A stretch of 34,951 nucleotides of DNA from an uncultured Wohlfahrtiimonas sp. (GCA_947631095.1 CANRJX010000010.1:1-34951); one strand, 5' to 3'. Counted from the stretch's first letter, positions 17,493-25,903 are shown. The notes: generated by a model not told the origin, from the sequence alone. A program made the numbers and translations.

Positions 17493-18900
17493 TGTTTTGT
17501 TTCTTTGTTTATTATTACCAAGTTTGTTTCAAACATCATTCGCGTCAGCTACCCTAATTGATGGAACAAATCTATCAATTGCGTATACTATTCCATTCAT
17601 AGGTCTAATAGCATCCATTGCTTTCCTTCCCTTATTTACCCCAAAACTTTGGATCAACCATTACGGTAAAATCACTCTAGGCTGGAGTTTAATTTTTCTT
17701 ATACTTCTCTGCATTAATTTTGGATTATCAATCAGCAGCTCAATTATTATTGATACAATCTTCTCAGAATATATACCGTTCATATTATTATTGCTAACTT
17801 TATATGTAGTATCAAGTGGTATACAAATTTCTGGTACATTTGCACCGAGTCCTGCGCTCAATGTATCGATTCTATTAGTTGGCACAATTCTTGCATCTAT
17901 CATGGGCACAACCGGTGCTTCAATGTTATTAATTCGCCCAATATTAGAAGCCAATAAAAACCGTAAATTTAAAGTTCACGTCATCATCTTCTTTATTTTT
18001 TTAGTGGCGAACATCGGTGGTGGACTAACTCCATTAGGTGACCCACCATTATTCTTAGGTTTTCTAGCTGGAATTGATTTCTTCTGGACACTGCAATACA
18101 TGCTCTTACCCGTCATCATCACATCTGGAATTTTATTAATGCTATTTTATTTAATAGATAGCAAATTATTTGAAAAAGAAGCTTTACCCGTACAACCATT
18201 AATGAGCAATCGCTTTATCATCAAAGGAAAAGTCAATTTTCTTTTAATTGGTGTAGTTCTAATGGGCATTATTATGTCAGGCTTCTGGAATCCTGAGATT
18301 AGTTTTAAAATCTATGACACTAACATTGCATTAGAAAATTTCTTCAGAGATGTCATCTTCATTGCTGTAACCATTATATCTTTATGGATCACGCCAAAAG
18401 TATTGCGTGAAGAGAATCAATTTAATTGGGAGCCTATTAAAGAGGTTGCCAAGTTGTTCCTGGGCATATTTTTTACCATTACACCTGTGATTCTAATTCT
18501 TCAATCGCCCGAAAATGCAATTACAGAATTCTTAATGTCATTAGTACACAAACAAAATGGCGAGCCTGATAACGTTGTTTATTTTTGGATCACAGCAACT
18601 TTATCTGCATTTTTAGATAATGCACCAACATATTTGGTATTTTTTAAGATGGCAATTGGCGACAATCCTGATGGTGCAAATTATATGATGAATATTATCC
18701 CCACAACATTGTTGACCATTTCTATGGCTACAGTATTCACTGGTCCATTAACCTATATTGCAAATGCACCAAATTTTATGATCAAAAGCATTGCAGAACA
18801 AAATGACGTTAAAATGCCGACATTCTTTGGGTACATGTTTATTGCCGTCGGAACATTACTACCGATCTATATCTTATTGAATATTATTTTCTTAATTTAA
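17485..18900 (+). CDS. ArsB/NhaD-superfamily transporter (putative Na+/H+ antiporter)
   Basis: 471 residues, with a signal-like first helix (MRIVLFLCLLLPSLFQTSFA) and about 11 further membrane helices. ANIGGGLTPLGDPPLFLGFL in the first half and ATLSAFLDNAPTYLVFF followed by IANAPNFMIKSIA in the second are the paired conserved loops of this superfamily (ion transporter/citrate transporter fold). Relatives are usually annotated as sodium:proton antiporters. The substrate cannot be read from sequence; a dicarboxylate or another ion is possible. Its stop codon overlaps that of the convergent yraN by 4 bases. Its ribosome-binding site is a candidate sRNA target. Confidence 0.85.
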   Translation: MRIVLFLCLLLPSLFQTSFASATLIDGTNLSIAYTIPFIGLIASIAFLPLFTPKLWINHYGKITLGWSLIFLILLCINFGLSISSSIIIDTIFSEYIPFILLLLTLYVVSSGIQISGTFAPSPALNVSILLVGTILASIMGTTGASMLLIRPILEANKNRKFKVHVIIFFIFLVANIGGGLTPLGDPPLFLGFLAGIDFFWTLQYMLLPVIITSGILLMLFYLIDSKLFEKEALPVQPLMSNRFIIKGKVNFLLIGVVLMGIIMSGFWNPEISFKIYDTNIALENFFRDVIFIAVTIISLWITPKVLREENQFNWEPIKEVAKLFLGIFFTITPVILILQSPENAITEFLMSLVHKQNGEPDNVVYFWITATLSAFLDNAPTYLVFFKMAIGDNPDGANYMMNIIPTTLLTISMATVFTGPLTYIANAPNFMIKSIAEQNDVKMPTFFGYMFIAVGTLLPIYILLNIIFLI

Positions 18901-19247
18901 AACGCATTTTCAATCCAAGTAATTTTAGGTGGCGTAATTGATGTATCAATTCCAACAACATCTATTCTAGCGCCACCCTTATAATTATTTTGTTGTATAT
19001 ATCTTTCTGCAGTTCTTCTTATCTTTTGTTGCTTTCTAAAATTAATACTTTCTAATGCATCACCATGTAATTTAGTATTTCTGACTCGTACCTCAACAAA
19101 TACAAGGATATCTTTATCTTGCATAACAAGATCTATTTCTCCCATGCGACATAGATAATTTCGAACAATAAAAGTCATGCCATTTGTCTCCAAATACTCT
19201 CTTGCTAATAATTCACCCCACTCTCCAGTTAATTGCGGTTCGCTCAT
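18897..19247 (-). CDS. yraN: UPF0102 family protein YraN
   Basis: 116 residues. The nuclease-like core is clear: GEWGELLAREYLETNG, then MGEIDLVMQDKDILVFVEVRVR, which places Glu, Asp and a Glu-x-Arg in the pattern of restriction-endonuclease-fold proteins, then RKQQKIRRTAERYI. The biochemical role of YraN is not settled; a structure-specific nuclease is an inference from the fold. It is divergent from rsmI with 54 bases between starts. In E. coli yraN and rsmI lie close together but with lpoA between; here lpoA is absent. Confidence 0.93.
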   Translation of the reverse strand: MSEPQLTGEWGELLAREYLETNGMTFIVRNYLCRMGEIDLVMQDKDILVFVEVRVRNTKLHGDALESINFRKQQKIRRTAERYIQQNNYKGGARIDVVGIDTSITPPKITWIENAF

Positions 19248-19262
19248 TGCTTGATTTCCTTG

Positions 19263-19268
19263 TATAAT
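19263..19268 (+). promoter_or_regulatory. Candidate -10 element of rsmI
   Basis: TATAAT with TG just before it lies 33 bases before the rsmI start codon. No convincing -35 hexamer is present at the normal distance. Confidence 0.35.
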
Positions 19269-19301
19269 CTCAAACCTTAACTTTATTAACCTGAGAACTC
19301 T

Positions 19302-20144
19302 ATGTCAATTTGTTATATTGTCGCAACGCCGATTGGAAATATTGAAGATTGGTCGCCTCGAGCCATTGCAACATTAAAAAATGTTGATTTGATCTTTGCT
19401 GAAGATACAAGACATTCTGCAAAGCTTATGCAGATGTTTAATATATCTACGCCTATGCGCTCTTTACATGATCATAATGAAATTGACCGCATAGATGAAA
19501 TTTTAGGTTTATTAAAAGACGATAAAACAATTGCAATCATTTCAGATGCTGGCACACCACTAATCTCAGACCCAGGTTTCAAGGTTGTGCGAGCACTAAG
19601 GGAAAATGATCAAAAAGTCATTCCTATTCCTGGCGTAAGTGCTTTAATCACTGCATTATCAGTTTCTGGCATAGCAACTGATAGATTTAGTTTTGAAGGA
19701 TTTTTACCTGCAAAATCATCAGGGCGCAAAAGTAAAATGGATGCTCTGAGAAAAGATCCGCGCACTTTAATTTTTTATGAATCTAGCCATAGAATTATTG
19801 AAATGCTCAAAGATGCGATTGAAATTTTTGGTGCAGAGCGTTATGCATTTATCGGCAGAGAAATGACAAAACATTATGAAAGCTATCTATCTAATTCACT
19901 GTGTGAGCTTTTAACTTACTATCAAACACATTCAGATGAACAGCGTGGTGAATACGTTGTTGTGATCGAAGGCTTCCCTGTTTCTAATGAAGAATCTTCA
20001 GACGCTATTGACTTAAATGAATTGCTGACCATCTTATTAAGTGAATTACCCTTAAAACAAGCTGTTAGTATTGCCATGAAAATTACTAAACAGTCAAAAA
20101 ATCATATTTACCAAGCTGCACTGGATATACAAAATAAAGTATAA
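19302..20144 (+). CDS. rsmI: 16S rRNA (cytidine-1402-2'-O)-methyltransferase
   Basis: 280 residues, a tetrapyrrole-methylase-fold SAM enzyme. Signatures: YIVATPIGNIEDWSPRA at the start, FAEDTRHSAKLM, SDAGTPLISDPGF, PIPGVSALITALSVSG and FYESSHRIIEML. It methylates the 2'-OH of C1402 in the 30S decoding centre. It is divergent from yraN, and the MFS gene follows after 32 bases on the same strand, so the two may share a transcript. Confidence 0.95.
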   Translation: MSICYIVATPIGNIEDWSPRAIATLKNVDLIFAEDTRHSAKLMQMFNISTPMRSLHDHNEIDRIDEILGLLKDDKTIAIISDAGTPLISDPGFKVVRALRENDQKVIPIPGVSALITALSVSGIATDRFSFEGFLPAKSSGRKSKMDALRKDPRTLIFYESSHRIIEMLKDAIEIFGAERYAFIGREMTKHYESYLSNSLCELLTYYQTHSDEQRGEYVVVIEGFPVSNEESSDAIDLNELLTILLSELPLKQAVSIAMKITKQSKNHIYQAALDIQNKV

Positions 20145-20176
20145 TCAGTCCTAAATGTTAAGGAATAGAGAGTAGA

Positions 20177-21436
20177 ATGTTGGAATCATCTGTAAATACA
20201 AGCTCAAAATTTACATCTGAAGAGAAAGGTTTAGCTGCCAAACTCGCGGGTCTATTTTCAATCAGAATGCTCGGCATTTTCATTATTTTGCCAATTCTTG
20301 CAACATACAGTGAAAGTTTAAGCGGCTCAACACCTTTACTTACCGGATTTGTATTTGCAAGTTACGCCATTACACAAATTTTATTGCAACCAATTTTTGG
20401 AATCGTATCTGATAAAATTGGGAGAAAACCTGCATTAATCACTGGTCTTGCATTATTTACATTCGGAAGCATCGTATTGATGTTCACATCAGATGTATAT
20501 ATCGCTATTCTAGGGCGAATCATTCAAGGCTCAGGTGCTGTTTCAGCAGTAGTTTTAGCTTTAGCAACAGATTTAACCCGCGAGCAAATACGCTCAAAGG
20601 TTATGGCAATCATCGGTGTAAGTATAGGAGTAACATTTGGCGTTGCCATTTCAATATCACCACTCATTTATTTTCTCGCAAAAGGCTATGGTATTTTTGG
20701 CTTATGCGCAGCTTTAGGTATGGCTGGAATTTATTTAACAATTAAATACATTCCGAATATAACAAAAGCCACAGCATCAGAAACCAATCATGAAAAAAAA
20801 TCCATCAAAGAACTCACAAAAATTGTCTTAGAAGAAAACAACGTCGTTCGACTATACTTTGGGGCATTTATGTTGCATTTGTTATTAACCATGACTTTTG
20901 CAACCTTACCAATTTTTTTCAAGCAATTAGAGATTTCGCAAGTTTCTTCTGCGCTTTATTATACCGCTACATTTTTTGTGTCTATTATTGTCATGTTTAT
21001 TTTTGTTGGGCTCGCTGAAAGATTTTATAAACATAGAATTCTATTCTTATTAGCCATTATATTTTTAGCCATTTCATATTTATTCTTAATCGTTTATGAA
21101 AATAATAATCATTGGTTTATTATTTTCAGCCTAGCATTTTTCTTCTTTGGCTTTAACATTATGGAAGCATCTCAACCTTCACTCATGTCACGATTTGCAA
21201 ATAAAAATTACAGAGGAACAATAATGGGTGTATTCTCCTCCTCTCAATTTTTAGGTGCATCGATTGGCGGAATTGTTGGATCAAGTGTCAGCGGATATTT
21301 AGGTGTAGAATATGTATTCTATTTAGCATTCATTCTATCAGCATTGTGGTTCGCAATCGCTTGGCCGATGCAAAACCCTGTTAAACCTGTTGCAAATAAA
21401 GCACCAGAATCATCTATGGAGGAAAAAGCAGTATAA
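20177..21436 (+). CDS. YajR-like MFS transporter
   Basis: 419 residues with 12 predicted helices. The N-terminal half resembles E. coli YajR: FSIRMLGIFIILPILATY in helix 1, the MFS motif A loop GIVSDKIGRKPAL, GRIIQGSGAVSAVVLAL in helix 4 and LTREQIRSKVMAIIGVS after it. YajR carries a cytosolic C-terminal YAM domain; this protein stops after helix 12 with a short tail, so that domain is missing. Substrate unknown; drug efflux is often assumed for this group. The stop and the next start overlap by one base (TAATG), so it is coupled to the DeoC-like gene. Confidence 0.85.
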   Translation: MLESSVNTSSKFTSEEKGLAAKLAGLFSIRMLGIFIILPILATYSESLSGSTPLLTGFVFASYAITQILLQPIFGIVSDKIGRKPALITGLALFTFGSIVLMFTSDVYIAILGRIIQGSGAVSAVVLALATDLTREQIRSKVMAIIGVSIGVTFGVAISISPLIYFLAKGYGIFGLCAALGMAGIYLTIKYIPNITKATASETNHEKKSIKELTKIVLEENNVVRLYFGAFMLHLLLTMTFATLPIFFKQLEISQVSSALYYTATFFVSIIVMFIFVGLAERFYKHRILFLLAIIFLAISYLFLIVYENNNHWFIIFSLAFFFFGFNIMEASQPSLMSRFANKNYRGTIMGVFSSSQFLGASIGGIVGSSVSGYLGVEYVFYLAFILSALWFAIAWPMQNPVKPVANKAPESSMEEKAV

Positions 21437-22179
21437 TGGAAGACTTGAAACTAAAAGTCGCGCAAAAAATGGTAGGATTAGTAGACCTACCTTATCTACA
21501 CATTAAGCTCGATAGTAATAAGGTTATTTCTGACATTAGCGCGCTAGGACAAATTGCTTCCATTACAACCTTTACACATCACATTCATACAATTAAAGAT
21601 GCATTGAATGATGACTGCCCTAAAATTTCAGCTATCATCAATTATCCAAATGGTGACTTTAATACATACAATGCAACGCAAGAAATGAAAAACGCCATTG
21701 CAGCTGGTGCTGATGAAATTGATTTAGTGTTGCCTTATCAAGCTTTGGTCAATAGACAAGCTGGGCTATGTTTAAAATTTTTGACCTCAATGCGTGAAAT
21801 TGCAGAAGATATACCCTTAAAGTTATCTATTGAAGCAGGGGTTTTACAAGATGCAAAATGGATCAGAAAAGCATCTGAATTAGCAGTCCGCAGTGAAATG
21901 GATTTTATTAAAACAGCATCTGGTAGTCATCGCCAACCAGTTACATTAACAATGGTGCAAAATATTTTAAATGTGATTCAAGATATGAATCATAATGTTG
22001 GTATACATATCCAAACTTCCAACAACAATTTTTTAGAAGCTTCACAATATTTAGAAGAAGTCATTAATCGCTTTGGTGTTTCCTGGGTTGATGCTTCACA
22101 TTTCCGTTTAAGTGGCCCTAATTTAGAACAATCTCTTTTAGATGTTTTAAATGATGACCACAGTATTCAATCATATTAA
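21436..22179 (+). CDS. Divergent DeoC-type aldolase
   Basis: 247 residues. The deoxyribose-phosphate aldolase fold is visible: GADEIDLVLPYQAL with Asp96 (E. coli Asp102), LKLSIEAGVL, and DFIKTASGS with Lys159 at the Schiff-base position (Lys167). The second catalytic lysine (E. coli Lys201 in VGFKPAGGVRT) is replaced: here the segment reads VGIHIQTSNNNF, giving His191, and the Gly-rich phosphate-binding loop is lost. So it keeps the nucleophile but not the usual proton relay or phosphate site; a different substrate or weak activity is likely (inference). It is translationally coupled to the MFS gene and 12 bases before the SuhB-like gene. Confidence 0.8.
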   Translation: MEDLKLKVAQKMVGLVDLPYLHIKLDSNKVISDISALGQIASITTFTHHIHTIKDALNDDCPKISAIINYPNGDFNTYNATQEMKNAIAAGADEIDLVLPYQALVNRQAGLCLKFLTSMREIAEDIPLKLSIEAGVLQDAKWIRKASELAVRSEMDFIKTASGSHRQPVTLTMVQNILNVIQDMNHNVGIHIQTSNNNFLEASQYLEEVINRFGVSWVDASHFRLSGPNLEQSLLDVLNDDHSIQSY

Positions 22180-22191
22180 TCTGAGAGTTTT

Positions 22192-22971
22192 ATGAATCCA
22201 CAATTAACAATTGCACAAAAAAGCGTATCAAAAGTTAGCCGTTTAATTACACAAATTTTTGAGCAAACTGCAAAATTAAGTCAAGCACAGCGTGAAGAAA
22301 CTGAACGTTTCTCTATTTTTTACAGACAAATCGAATCTGAAATCGCCAAAGAAATTTTATATGCATACCCTGATCACACTGTAGAGACAAAACATGATGG
22401 AATTCACGGCAAAGCAAACAGCCGTGGCTACTGGTATGTAAGTGGTATTGTTGGTAAAGAAAACTTCTTGGGCAATAATCCTGATTTTGCTGTTTCTGTT
22501 GCTTTCATGGTTGATGAAAAATTGACAGCTGCTTATGTATACATGCCTATTTCACAAACAGAATATGCTGCCGTGAAAAATGAAGGTGCAACAATGAATG
22601 ATATTCGCATTCGCTTACCAAAGCACAGCGGAAAACTATTCGATGCATTAATCATGACAAATGGTAAATCATTAACTAAAGAGTATGCATTAATGACATC
22701 TCACATCCATCACACCTCTTTAGGTGTTCGCGTTGTTGGTGATTCAGCTTTAGCAATCTGTAACATGGCTGAAGGTAAAGCATCTGCAGTATGGTTAAAT
22801 GAATTCAATGCATGCGATCATTTTGCCTCTGTATTAATAGCACTAGAAAGTGGTGCTTTAGCCGCTGATCTTAAAGGCAACACATTAGATTTAAGCTCAG
22901 AAAATGCAGCCTTTGCTTCACCAAAATTATTGAAACCTTTATTACAAACCATCCATCAAGCTAGAGAATAA
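22192..22971 (+). CDS. SuhB-like inositol monophosphatase-fold protein, probable pseudoenzyme
   Basis: 259 residues, close to SuhB (267). The fold is seen in NPDFAVSVAFMVDEKLTAAYVYMP, GATMNDIRIRL and VVGDSALAICNMAEGKASAV. The metal-binding box that reads WxxDPxDGTTNF in active enzymes is WYVSGIVGKENF here: Ser84 and Val87 replace the two aspartates. The upstream Glu-Glu motif is also gone, while Asp209 of the later WD motif is kept in CDHFAS. Magnesium-dependent phosphatase activity is therefore unlikely. E. coli SuhB also works in rRNA antitermination without its catalysis, so a non-enzymatic role is conceivable. It may not be the cell's only SuhB. It abuts the next gene (TAAATG). Confidence 0.8.
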   Translation: MNPQLTIAQKSVSKVSRLITQIFEQTAKLSQAQREETERFSIFYRQIESEIAKEILYAYPDHTVETKHDGIHGKANSRGYWYVSGIVGKENFLGNNPDFAVSVAFMVDEKLTAAYVYMPISQTEYAAVKNEGATMNDIRIRLPKHSGKLFDALIMTNGKSLTKEYALMTSHIHHTSLGVRVVGDSALAICNMAEGKASAVWLNEFNACDHFASVLIALESGALAADLKGNTLDLSSENAAFASPKLLKPLLQTIHQARE

Positions 22972-23742
22972 ATGAATATACAGAAAACTTTATACTCCGC
23001 ATTCATCAGCGGGCTAATTATTACCAACTTTTCTTTTGCACTCACCCTGCAAGAGCAAAAATATAATAATGTAGACTTTGCAGTTGTAGAGATTTCTGAA
23101 GAAGATTCATTAAAGCTATTTTGGAAACAACCCAATGACGGCCAAGCATATCAATCATTTAACTCGTTATCAAAAACCTTAGCAAAACAGCAAGAAAAAG
23201 TTTTATTTGCTATTAATTCTGGCATTTTTGGACAAGATAAATCGCCGCTTGGCTGGCATGTGGAAAATAGCGAACGCTTACAAGCGTTAAATCAAGTCAC
23301 AAGAAAGGATGCCATTGGAAATTTTTCATTAATTCCGAACGGCATCTTTTTTATTGATCAAACGGGCAAACGTTACGTGATTGAGACGGAAAACTTCCTC
23401 AAAACAAAAAATAAATATAATGTCACATATGCAACACAATCAGGACCTATGCTGGTCATTGATGGAAAACTACATCCAAAATTTTATGAGAGCTCTGATA
23501 GTTTAAAATATAGGAGCGGTGTTTGTGTAAAAAATGAATCGACTTATTTTGCAGTTTCACAAAGCCCTATCAATTTTTATTATTTTGCAAAATTCTTTCA
23601 AGATAAGCTAGGCTGCGATAATGCCCTTTATTTAGATGGAACATTATCACAGCTATATTATTATGGAAAAATATATGGCGCGCCATTTTGGAATGTTCGT
23701 CCATACGTAGGCATTTGGGCAGTTACTGAACACTCACAATAG
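22972..23742 (+). CDS. Exported phosphodiester glycosidase-family (NAGPA-like) protein
   Basis: 256 residues with a signal peptide (cleavage likely after NFSFA, about residue 23). The NAGPA/DUF2233 pattern, as in E. coli YigE, is seen: FAINSGIFG followed by PLGWHVE, TQSGPMLVIDGKLH, then SGVCVKNES, FAVSQSPINFYYFAKFFQDKLGC and ALYLDGTLSQLY. Family members remove sugars from phosphodiesters, but for bacterial YigE-type proteins the substrate is unknown; periplasmic location is inferred. It starts directly after the SuhB-like stop codon and its last 20 bases overlap the convergent cpxA. Confidence 0.82.
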   Translation: MNIQKTLYSAFISGLIITNFSFALTLQEQKYNNVDFAVVEISEEDSLKLFWKQPNDGQAYQSFNSLSKTLAKQQEKVLFAINSGIFGQDKSPLGWHVENSERLQALNQVTRKDAIGNFSLIPNGIFFIDQTGKRYVIETENFLKTKNKYNVTYATQSGPMLVIDGKLHPKFYESSDSLKYRSGVCVKNESTYFAVSQSPINFYYFAKFFQDKLGCDNALYLDGTLSQLYYYGKIYGAPFWNVRPYVGIWAVTEHSQ

Positions 23743-25051
23743 GTAATTTGATCGTAATTACCAATCCTTTACCCTCATTTTGATTTTCAGCATTAATGCT
23801 ACCTTTATGGCTTTTCACCATATGGCTTGCTATAGCTAATCCTAAACCAGCACCATTTGAATCTGGAACATCAGTGTTTTCAGAACGATAAAATGCTTCA
23901 AATAATCTATCTAAATCTGCAGTCTTCACGCCTGCACCATCATCACTAATAACAATCACCAGCTCTTTATGTACAACACTGAAATCTACTTTAATCTCAC
24001 TTGATGCATAGTGAATAGCATTTCGTAAAATATTTTCAATGCCACTTCTAAAGTTCTCTAAATTTAACATGAGTGATACTGACGGTATATGATCGTAAAT
24101 CAATAACTTATTATTGGCTTCTGCTTCGAATGATGCTTCAGCCAACAGCTCTAAAACCGCATCATGCAAACACACGATTTCATATTTATCACGACTCAAG
24201 ATTAAGCCACGAGAAAGAGACAACATTGCTTGTATACGGTTTTCAATCAATATTAAATTTTGCTCAATCCGATCAATATCAGCCTCTAGAGATTCATCCG
24301 TTTTTCTTCTAAGCATTCCATTCGTTAAACGCACTCTTGTCAATGGCGTACGAAGCTCATGCGATAAATTCCCGAATAAACGATTTTTTTCGGCTTCAGC
24401 TTCTTGCAATGCCATTACCATTTTATTAAAACTTTTACCAAGATAGCTGAATTCCATAGTACCCTCTTCCAACTTTGGATCCACTTCCCAACCACCCGCA
24501 GCAACTCTATCTGCTGCCTTCTTTAAACGCATAATCGGGCGATATAGAGAATAAGTCAGCAAAAAGATAAAAGGCAAGCTTGCGATCATCATGATCAAAA
24601 CCAGTAATGATGGCGAACTGAATAGCTGACTTAAATAATAAGCTTGTGGCAATTTCGGGAACAGCAAATAAAATTGGTAGTTTAAATTGCCTATCTCAAA
24701 AGGCCCCATAATCATTTGCGATCCTATCGCTTGCTGATATGGCTTATGTTCATCAGACACCGCAACTATAAACTCTCGATAATCTTCATTATCAACACTA
24801 CCTATAGATAATGCTAAATATTCGAAATCGGTTGTTTTTGGAATCGCAATAAATCGCCCTTGATTACTGTGTTTGGTACGTAATAATCGATGTAATCTCT
24901 GCTGTGCTTTTTCACTTTCGAGCGCAGGCACTTCTCTGATTCTGCGTTGATCTAGCGTTGGAATAATGATGGCGATCGATACAACTGCAATACAATAAAT
25001 CAAGAAAACACAAAAAATCCGAACACTTAATAATGAAAATATCTTTCTCAT
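23723..25051 (-). CDS. cpxA: Envelope-stress sensor histidine kinase CpxA
   Basis: 442 residues. TM1 is at about 10-31, a periplasmic sensor domain at 32-147, TM2 at 148-170, HAMP at 171-225, then the HisKA box NLSHELRTPLTRVRL with the phosphorylated His231, and HATPase motifs NILRNAIHYAS, DDGAGV and GAGLGLAIASH. GPFEIGNLNYQFYLLFP in the sensor domain and the whole layout resemble E. coli CpxA. It phosphorylates CpxR when misfolded proteins or membrane faults accumulate in the envelope. It follows cpxR by 5 bases and ends inside the convergent NAGPA-like gene. Confidence 0.93.
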   Translation of the reverse strand: MRKIFSLLSVRIFCVFLIYCIAVVSIAIIIPTLDQRRIREVPALESEKAQQRLHRLLRTKHSNQGRFIAIPKTTDFEYLALSIGSVDNEDYREFIVAVSDEHKPYQQAIGSQMIMGPFEIGNLNYQFYLLFPKLPQAYYLSQLFSSPSLLVLIMMIASLPFIFLLTYSLYRPIMRLKKAADRVAAGGWEVDPKLEEGTMEFSYLGKSFNKMVMALQEAEAEKNRLFGNLSHELRTPLTRVRLTNGMLRRKTDESLEADIDRIEQNLILIENRIQAMLSLSRGLILSRDKYEIVCLHDAVLELLAEASFEAEANNKLLIYDHIPSVSLMLNLENFRSGIENILRNAIHYASSEIKVDFSVVHKELVIVISDDGAGVKTADLDRLFEAFYRSENTDVPDSNGAGLGLAIASHMVKSHKGSINAENQNEGKGLVITIKLPIVSVQ

Positions 25052-25056
25052 ATTAT

Positions 25057-25743
25057 TTACTCGATAAACATATAGCCTAAACCATGAATGGTTTTAAACC
25101 ATGGCATTCCATTTTCTCTATCTGGTATTTTCTTTCTCAAATTACTCACATGCATATCAATCACACGATCAAATGCTTGGTGTCGTTTGCCTAATATTTC
25201 ACGACTCAGTTCATCACGACTAATTGCCTTACCTTTATTTTTGACCATATATAACAACAAAGAAAATTCTGTATAAGTTAGCTCAATCGGCTTACCAGAA
25301 AAAGTCGCCTGAAATTGTGACTGATTCAGCTCTAACTGATCTATTTTAATAATCTTAGAATCCTGAGGAAGCTCTTCTGCATTTGCACGACGAAGTAAAG
25401 CACGGATTCTTGCGATTAATTCTCTATCATCAAATGGCTTACCGATATAATCATCTGCACCCAACTCTAGACCTAATACACGATCAATACTATCTCCTTT
25501 TGCTGATAGCATTAACACAGGTAATAATGGCTTTACTTGACGGATTTCACGCAATGTATCCCAACCATTTTTTTTGGGCATCATGACATCAAGAATTAAA
25601 ACATCTGGCGTTGAGTGCTGCATATAATTTAAGCATTCTTCGCCATTATTACAAACATCAACCTTAAAGCCTTCAAAAGTTAATAATTCTGATATCAAAG
25701 ATTGCAATTGCAAATCATCATCGACTAACAAAATATGTTCCAT
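25057..25743 (-). CDS. cpxR: Response regulator CpxR
   Basis: 228 residues from the ATG that gives MEHILLVDDD, chosen because AAGGAG stands 7 bases before it; an upstream in-frame ATG at 25767 would add eight residues. Receiver domain: acidic Asp8-Asp10, phospho-acceptor Asp52 in LILDVMMPKKNGWDTL, and Lys102 in GKPF. The OmpR-type winged helix has ILGKRHQAFDRVIDMHVSNLRKK and PWFKTIHGLGYMF, near-identical in pattern to E. coli CpxR. It activates envelope stress genes, probably including the divergent cpxP-like gene and its own operon. Confidence 0.95.
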   Translation of the reverse strand: MEHILLVDDDLQLQSLISELLTFEGFKVDVCNNGEECLNYMQHSTPDVLILDVMMPKKNGWDTLREIRQVKPLLPVLMLSAKGDSIDRVLGLELGADDYIGKPFDDRELIARIRALLRRANAEELPQDSKIIKIDQLELNQSQFQATFSGKPIELTYTEFSLLLYMVKNKGKAISRDELSREILGKRHQAFDRVIDMHVSNLRKKIPDRENGMPWFKTIHGLGYMFIE

Positions 25744-25765
25744 AGATGTCTCCTTATTTTTCTTC

Positions 25766-25793
25766 ATTATAACGATAAAAGCAGAGCTGACAT
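25766..25793 (-). promoter_or_regulatory. Candidate cpxRA promoter
   Basis: Minus-strand TATAAT (25766-25771) with ATGTCA (25788-25793) 16 bp upstream, four of six consensus. The CpxR half-sites begin 5 bases further upstream, a position suited to self-activation. Confidence 0.55.
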
Positions 25794-25798
25794 AAAGA

Positions 25799-25834
25799 TT
25801 TACGCCCCTTTACAATAGAAGACTTCTCTTTTAC
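25799..25834 (-). promoter_or_regulatory. CpxR box with an extra phased half-site
   Basis: TTTAC at 25799-25803 and 25809-25813 is, on the minus strand, GTAAA-N5-GTAAA, an exact match to the known CpxR consensus. A third TTTAC is at 25830-25834. The starts are 10 and 21 bp apart, so all three lie on the same face of the helix. The site lies between the divergent cpxRA and cpxP-like genes and could serve both. Confidence 0.8.
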
Positions 25835-25852
25835 ATCTAAAGTTTTAAGATG

Positions 25853-25882
25853 TTCACATCAACACCAACCATCATGTATTTT
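25853..25882 (+). promoter_or_regulatory. Candidate cpxP promoter
   Basis: TTCACA (25853-25858, five of six consensus) and TATTTT (25877-25882, preceded by TG) are 18 bp apart. The transcript would start only about 15 bases before the ATG, leaving room for the AGAGG ribosome-binding site. The CpxR half-sites lie about 20-55 bp upstream of the -35. Confidence 0.35.
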
Positions 25883-25903
25883 TAACCGATAGAGGTAAAC
25901 AAT

